Shown here: piece after piece, positions 59,338-64,000 of the stretch
How positions within the stretch are numbered: position 1 is the stretch's first letter
Layout of the letters: the number at the start of each line of letters is the position of its first letter
Source of the DNA: Chromatiales bacterium
GTDB taxonomy: Bacteria > Pseudomonadota > Gammaproteobacteria > Steroidobacterales > GCA-2729495
Assembly: GCA_002729495.1 (NCBI GenBank)
Contig: PBYE01000027.1
Span: forward strand, 147,639-211,638
DNA: 64,000 nucleotides
Reading direction: 5' to 3'
Made by a program: the position numbers and the translations under genes
The notes under the pieces: generated by a model
Told to the model about the DNA's origin: nothing
Database searches by the model: none
Seen by the model: the letters and a program-made list of their open reading frames with translations, nothing else

Positions 59338-62088
59338 CTACTCGTCTTCGACACCGGTCGGGTTGTCATCGGTATTCGCCAGCAGTGAAGCGCGCAGTGC
59401 ATCCTGCAATTCTGCCGACAGCGGCCGGCCATCTTTGTCCGTGATACAAAAAACATCTTCGGCACGTTCGCCGACGGTGACAATTTTTGCCATCCGTACA
59501 AATACACCCAGCTCAAGTAAGGCCTGCCCGGTTTCTGCGAGAAGTCCGGGGCGATCACCGCAGGTGAGGTTCATAACAGTCTGCTGGTTCGTCAGGTCAT
59601 CTGCAAAGTCTACCTGCGTCGGCGTTGCGAACATGCGTACCTGGCGAGGTGCTTTGCGCGTTATGCGCACTGGGTCACTGCCCGGCTTGCGTATAAGCTT
59701 GCCCAGGTGCTGGCAGATTTTGTCTCGGCGGGGCTTCTCTTCGATAGGCTGACCGTCCTGTTCCAGGACCGTATATATGGAGAGACTGTGTTTGTTATCG
59801 AGCGGAATGATTCGTGCGTCGGTAATGGTCAGCCCGAATTCATCCAGCACACCGGTCGCAATGGCAAAGGTGAACTGACCCTCTGGAGCGTATATGAGCA
59901 CCTCTGTTCGATCCCGTGTGTCCGGTATCTGGATATCGACAAGTACTTTATCGTTGAGTTCGTTGTGTTCAGCGAGCAGTTGCGTGTGCCACGCGATCTC
60001 TCCGGGGCGGCAACGCAGTAGGTATTCCTGCCCGAGGCTGTCCCACAGTCTTCGCACTGCATCGGCCTCATCGCTGCCGGCCTGCATTAGCATCAGGGCC
60101 TGTTGCTGTTTGTCGCGCAACAATTCATCGGCATCAATTGGCGTTTCGAGCCCCTGCGACAAAGCGCGTTTGGCCAGCTCATAGGTTTCCTGGAACAGCT
60201 GTGCCTTCCACGTATTCCACAGTTTGGGATTGGTTGCCCGTACGTCTGCCACCGTCAGCAGGTATAGATAGTCCAGGTGAGTCTCATCACCTACCTTGCC
60301 GGCAAATTTCCGTATAACTTCAGGGTCGTGGATATCCTGCTTTTGGGCGGTAAGTGACAACAGCAGGTGATGCCGGACCAGCCACGCAACCAGCCGGGAA
60401 TCGTACCGGCTCATACCGTGCTCCAGGCAAAACGCCTCCGCACTTACTGCACCCAAAGTTGAATGATCGCCGCCGCGCCCCTTCGCGATGTCATGGAAAA
60501 GGCCCGCCAGGTAGAGCACTTCGGGAGACTCAATTCCACGCATAATCTCGCTGCAGCGCGGGTATTCATGATCAAAGCGGGTCAGCATGAAGCGCCGCAA
60601 ATTGCTGACGACAAACAAAGTGTGCGCGTCGACCGTATAGACATGAAACAGGTCATATTGCATGCGGCCGACGATGCGCCCGAAGTTAGGTATGTACTGA
60701 CCGAGCACCCCATAGATATTCATCCGCCGAAGTTCATGGGTAACGCCTTCCGGTGCGGCGAGTATTTTCAGGAATAACCGGTGATTCCTGGGGTTAAGGC
60801 GAAACTCATCGTCTATCAGATGCATGTGCCGGCGCACCAGGGCGATGGTTCGTGCGCTGACGCCCTTAAATTCAGGATGCTGCTGCAGGATCAGGAACAT
60901 CTCCAGCAGCGCGGACGGGTTGTCGGGAAAAACCTGGTTGTGGGCTATCTGCAGAAAGCCATTTTTAACTTCAAAATTGTTACTGACAGGTTCGGCGGGT
61001 GCATCCGGGTTCAGGAGTATCGCTTCCTGAAATAACTGCAGCAGCATCTCGTTAAGGCGGCTGATATCCATAACCGTTCGGTAGTAGCGCTGCATCAGCT
61101 GTTCTACACCGAGTGTGTACGATGCGTCTTCGTATCCGAATAACTGGGCGATGCGTGCCTGGTAGTCGAACAGTAGCCGGTCCTCACGCCGGCCGGTGAG
61201 GGTGTGGAGGGCAAAGCGAATCCGCCACAGAAACTTTCTGCCCTGCCGGAGTATCCGCAGTTGTGCCTCGGTCAGGAAACCTTCCTGTACAAGGCTCGAC
61301 AAATTGCCTGTCCCGAAGTGTCGCATCGTGACCCAGATGATGATTTGTATATCTCGCAGACCACCCGGGCTTCCCTTGATATTGGGTTCGAGGTTGTAAG
61401 CGGTGTCGTCGTAACTGTAATGCCGGTTGGCCTGTTCCTTGAGCTTGGCTTCGAAAAAAGCTCGCGCCGACCAGATTTTGGGTGGCGCGATTGCTGTAGC
61501 CATTTTCTTGTACAGGGATTCAGATCCGTGCAGAAGGCGAGATTCCATGAGGGTGGTTGCAATAGTCAGGTCGCCCTTGCAAGCTTCCCTGCACTCATTA
61601 ACAGTTCGGGTGCTGTGGCCGACTTCCAGTCCCACGTCCCAGAGCAGGGCCAGGAAATCGGCAATATCCTCCCGGTGCTTCCGGGCGCGGCGTTTGATCA
61701 GCAGTAACAGGTCTATATCCGAGCCGGGATGCAATTCGCCGCGACCGTAGCCGCCCACCGCTACCAGTGCCAGGCTGGTATCCTTCGCTGCAGAAAATGA
61801 TTGCCATGCCGATACGATAACCTGGTCAACGACGCGGGTGCGGTCTGCAACCAGTTGCTCCACAGAATCACCCTGCAGAAAACGTTGCTTAAGTGCTTCG
61901 TGAGCAGAGGCAAGCAGGCTTCTGTACGTTGGCAGGGGGTCTTTCGCAGCTGATTCCGCCCAGCTGTCGATGACGTCCCAGTCGATACCAGTTCCGGCGT
62001 CGTTCAGGCATCGCTTCGCCAGCGCCATATCGTCTGAGCTGATCGAGAGCGTTGCGGTAGGGTCATGTTGCAGAGAGGGGCTTACCAT
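59338..62088 (-). CDS. glnD: protein-PII uridylyltransferase/uridylyl-removing enzyme
   Basis: Nitrogen-status sensor that adds and removes UMP on PII, 916 aa. Seen: nucleotidyltransferase GGYGRGELHPGSDIDLLL (about 112-129), HD hydrolase domain AGLFHDIAKGRGGDHS (about 500-515), and two ACT domains at the C-terminus (NLTCGDRPGLLAETGQALLELGV). Full length for the family. Its ATG overlaps map's stop by one base (TGATG). Confidence 0.96.
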   Translation of the reverse strand: MVSPSLQHDPTATLSISSDDMALAKRCLNDAGTGIDWDVIDSWAESAAKDPLPTYRSLLASAHEALKQRFLQGDSVEQLVADRTRVVDQVIVSAWQSFSAAKDTSLALVAVGGYGRGELHPGSDIDLLLLIKRRARKHREDIADFLALLWDVGLEVGHSTRTVNECREACKGDLTIATTLMESRLLHGSESLYKKMATAIAPPKIWSARAFFEAKLKEQANRHYSYDDTAYNLEPNIKGSPGGLRDIQIIIWVTMRHFGTGNLSSLVQEGFLTEAQLRILRQGRKFLWRIRFALHTLTGRREDRLLFDYQARIAQLFGYEDASYTLGVEQLMQRYYRTVMDISRLNEMLLQLFQEAILLNPDAPAEPVSNNFEVKNGFLQIAHNQVFPDNPSALLEMFLILQQHPEFKGVSARTIALVRRHMHLIDDEFRLNPRNHRLFLKILAAPEGVTHELRRMNIYGVLGQYIPNFGRIVGRMQYDLFHVYTVDAHTLFVVSNLRRFMLTRFDHEYPRCSEIMRGIESPEVLYLAGLFHDIAKGRGGDHSTLGAVSAEAFCLEHGMSRYDSRLVAWLVRHHLLLSLTAQKQDIHDPEVIRKFAGKVGDETHLDYLYLLTVADVRATNPKLWNTWKAQLFQETYELAKRALSQGLETPIDADELLRDKQQQALMLMQAGSDEADAVRRLWDSLGQEYLLRCRPGEIAWHTQLLAEHNELNDKVLVDIQIPDTRDRTEVLIYAPEGQFTFAIATGVLDEFGLTITDARIIPLDNKHSLSIYTVLEQDGQPIEEKPRRDKICQHLGKLIRKPGSDPVRITRKAPRQVRMFATPTQVDFADDLTNQQTVMNLTCGDRPGLLAETGQALLELGVFVRMAKIVTVGERAEDVFCITDKDGRPLSAELQDALRASLLANTDDNPTGVEDE

Positions 62089-62852
62089 CAGCGGTCACCG
62101 ACACCCAGCGTTAGCACCTCGCAACCATCCTCCGTTACCAGGAGGGTATGTTCCCATTGTGCCGAAAGCGAATGGTCCTTGGTCACGACTGTCCAGCCAT
62201 CCCCGAGGAGTTTTACATTTCGGCCACCCGCATTGACCATGGGTTCGACCGTAAAAGCCATTCCCGCAACCAGCTCGAGACCCGTGCCTGGTTTGCCGTA
62301 GTGGAGCACCTGTGGATCTTCATGGAAAAGCCGCCCGATACCATGCCCGCAATATTCCCGCACGACCGAAAAATGTTGCTCTTCAGCAAAGCTCTGGATG
62401 GCATAACCAATATCACCCAGTCGGGCGGCGGGCCTGACCAGTTCGATGCCTCTCCACATGGCGTCATAGGCAGCCTGGGTCAGCCGTTTTGCCTGCACGG
62501 AGGATTTTCCAACGCTAAACATCCGGCTTGTATCGCCGTGGAATCCATCTTTGATCACCGTTATGTCGATATTGAGTATGTCGCCGTTTTTAAGAACCCT
62601 TGTGCCCGGAATGCCATGACAGACGATATGGTTGACTGATGCGCATATGGATTTCGGGAAGCCGCGGTAGTTAAGCGGTGCCGGGATAGCCTGCTGAGCG
62701 TTGACGATAAAATCGTGACAGATACTGTCCAGTTCGTCGGTGGATATGCCGGGCTGGATGTGCTCCCCGATCATGTCCAGCACATCGGCTGCAAGGCGTC
62801 CTGCGACCCGCATCTTGTCAGCTTCAGCCGAAGTCTTAATTGTTACGCTCAT
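62088..62852 (-). CDS. map: methionine aminopeptidase, type I
   Basis: Removes N-terminal Met from nascent proteins, 254 aa. Seen: SICASVNHIVCHGIPG, the metal ligands Asp in NIDITVIKDGFHGDTSRMF (two Asp), His in REYCGHGIGRLFHEDP, Glu in AFTVEPM and Glu in WEHTLLVTEDG. ATG 62852. Divergent from rpsB as in enteric bacteria. Confidence 0.96.
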   Translation of the reverse strand: MSVTIKTSAEADKMRVAGRLAADVLDMIGEHIQPGISTDELDSICHDFIVNAQQAIPAPLNYRGFPKSICASVNHIVCHGIPGTRVLKNGDILNIDITVIKDGFHGDTSRMFSVGKSSVQAKRLTQAAYDAMWRGIELVRPAARLGDIGYAIQSFAEEQHFSVVREYCGHGIGRLFHEDPQVLHYGKPGTGLELVAGMAFTVEPMVNAGGRNVKLLGDGWTVVTKDHSLSAQWEHTLLVTEDGCEVLTLGVGDR

Positions 62853-63011
62853 TGGCGATATTCCTGGAATAACCTGTCAGGGGCGAGGCGCTGTGGCTGC
62901 GGGGCAACATGGATCGCCAAATCGATTAACCATGAGGCGTTTAGCCCGGTTGGTTCCGGGTACCGGGTCGTGCAGCCCGGGCTGGAAAGCGCAACCGGAG
63001 CCATCGATCCA

Positions 63012-63040
63012 TTGTTGCTGAACGGCCCATATGGTATAAA
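63012..63040 (+). promoter_or_regulatory. rpsB promoter
   Basis: TTGTTG (63012-63017), 17-nt spacer, TATAAA (63035-63040), followed by GCGCGCGC, a GC-rich discriminator typical of stringently controlled ribosomal promoters. It lies 31 nt before the leader structure. Confidence 0.65.
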
Positions 63041-63070
63041 GCGCGCGCATTTTAAGCAATCAAATCCACA

Positions 63071-63158
63071 CATGTGCCGTCACATGCGGCTGGGTGCTGT
63101 AGCCGGGCTTCGCCCGATGCGGTTGCCGTATGGGGCACATGGAGGCTGAACCCAGGAG
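63071..63158 (+). ncRNA. S2 (rpsB) leader RNA, likely autoregulatory
   Basis: Nested stems CATGTGCC (63071) / GGCACATG (63134) and ATGCGGC (63084) / GCCGTAT (63125), with an inner hairpin CGGGC-TTC-GCCCG (63104-63116). The loop CTGGGT (63090-63095) is complementary to ACCCAG (63150-63155), which overlaps the Shine-Dalgarno AGGAG (63154-63158), so a pseudoknot could hide it. The position between map and rpsB is that of the t44/S2 leader in gammaproteobacteria, where S2 represses its own mRNA. Confidence 0.72.
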
Positions 63159-63166
63159 TTTAAAAA

Positions 63167-64000
63167 ATGACAGACATATCCATGCGCCAGATGCTGGAGG
63201 CTGGTGTGCACTTCGGGCATCAGACCCGATACTGGAACCCGAAGATGGCACCGTTCATTTTCGGTCACCGAAATAACATCCACATTATTAATCTCGAACA
63301 GACTTTACCTCTGTACGAGAAAGCCCTTGATTTTATTAAAAACATTGCCGCTGATAGCGGAACCGTGCTGTTTGTCGGTACCAAGCGTTCTGCGCGCGCG
63401 GCCATAAGGACGTCGGCAGAGGGTTGTGGCATGCCGTTTGTGAGTCACCGCTGGCTCGGCGGTATGCTGACTAACTTCAAGACGATTAAGCAGTCGATAA
63501 AAAGACTTGAAGAGCTGGAGCTGATGTCAGAAGACGGCAGTTTTGATCAGTTGAGTAAGAAAGAAGTGCTTGGCCTTAAGCGCGAACAGGAAAAACTGGA
63601 GCGCAGCCTGGGCGGTATTAAAAATATGCGGTCATTGCCGGATGCGCTGTTTATTATCGATGTAGGCCACGAAAAAATTGCTCTGCACGAGGCGCGTAAG
63701 CTTGGCATACCTGTAGTAGCGATCGTGGACACAAACTGCTCACCCAATGATGTCGACTACGTGGTCCCGGGTAACGACGATGCGATGCGTGCCGCCCAGC
63801 TTTATACGGCCGGCGTGGCTGTTGCCGTTACCGAGGGCAAGGCAACCCTGCCGCAGGTACCCGAGGGTGATGACGAATTTGTAGAACTCGATGGCGAAGG
63901 TAAACCTGCCGGATTGCGGGGGCGCGCGCGCAAGGGGGCGAAAGCCAGAAAGGTTGTAATCGAGACGAAGCCGAAAGCTGCGGCCGACGTGGAACCTGAG
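63167..64000 (+). CDS. rpsB: 30S ribosomal protein S2 (3' end outside window)
   Basis: Small-subunit ribosomal protein. Seen: [42 protein letters not shown], and [19 protein letters not shown], all highly conserved S2 segments, with the ribosome-binding AGGAG 8 nt before ATG 63167. The frame is open through base 64000, 278 codons, already past the usual core of about 240; the excess is a charged C-terminal tail ([14 protein letters not shown]...). Tsf should follow outside the window. Confidence 0.97.
   Translation, partial: MTDISMRQMLEAGVHFGHQTRYWNPKMAPFIFGHRNNIHIINLEQTLPLYEKALDFIKNIAADSGTVLFVGTKRSARAAIRTSAEGCGMPFVSHRWLGGMLTNFKTIKQSIKRLEELELMSEDGSFDQLSKKEVLGLKREQEKLERSLGGIKNMRSLPDALFIIDVGHEKIALHEARKLGIPVVAIVDTNCSPNDVDYVVPGNDDAMRAAQLYTAGVAVAVTEGKATLPQVPEGDDEFVELDGEGKPAGLRGRARKGAKARKVVIETKPKAAADVEPE

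Overview
The window reads as the chromosome of a gammaproteobacterium, probably an environmental or marine lineage outside the well-studied genera. Three things point that way: the divergent block dapE-dapD-glnD-map / rpsB with a structured S2 leader, the yoaA-tsaB pair, and a moderately high-GC sequence carrying a PEP-CTERM-type two-component system (PrsK/PrsR). I cannot name a genus from sequence alone.

Layout. (1) 1-12.8 kb: the end of nhaB, then a surface polysaccharide locus. It holds a TviB-type UDP-sugar dehydrogenase, a UDP-glucuronate 4-epimerase, pgi, ugd, a tRNA-Val, Wzm/Wzt-type ABC exporter genes, an outer-membrane beta-barrel protein, a Wza-like export lipid/periplasmic protein and a WecA-type initiating transferase. 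Two sites resembling CRP boxes sit in front of the wzm-like and wecA-like genes. (2) 12.8-15 kb: a phosphopantetheinyl transferase and gltX. (3) 15-41.3 kb: a large catabolic island. It has GntR, MarR and TetR regulators, a periplasmic binding protein paired with an MFS carrier, a DUF1857-like protein, a GST, a Rieske oxygenase with its own reductase, a Cys-form deiodinase-like thioredoxin-fold protein, a metallo-beta-lactamase hydrolase, two tandem TonB receptors, two crotonase-fold proteins, thiolase, amidohydrolase, SDR, aryl-AMP ligase, HIBADH-like dehydrogenase, YciI-like protein, FAH hydrolase, VOC extradiol-type dioxygenase and an MDR dehydrogenase. (4) 41.4-41.7 kb: tRNA-Glu and tRNA-Ala with promoter, terminator and an inverted partial copy of tRNA-Glu. 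(5) 41.9-46.5 kb: prsK, prsR and galE. (6) 46.6-56.9 kb: housekeeping and regulatory genes (N-formylglutamate amidohydrolase, YbdK-type ligase, dusA, methyltransferase, cyclase-FHA protein, pckG, yoaA, tsaB, dsbB). (7) 57-64 kb: dapE, dapD, glnD, map, and the S2 leader plus rpsB, which runs off the end.

How the parts work together. The sugar enzymes convert glucose phosphates to UDP-uronic acids, the WecA-like enzyme starts chains on undecaprenyl phosphate, and the ABC pair plus the outer-membrane proteins export the product. PrsK/PrsR probably controls part of this surface programme. In the catabolic island an aromatic or terpenoid substrate is probably taken up by the TonB receptors, hydroxylated by the Rieske system, possibly dehalogenated (GST, deiodinase-like protein), activated to a CoA thioester, shortened by beta-oxidation-like enzymes, and ring-cleaved by the VOC and FAH proteins. 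A near-perfect 18-bp palindrome occurs at two promoters in this island and is the most likely operator of the local TetR protein. The substrate itself cannot be read from the sequence.
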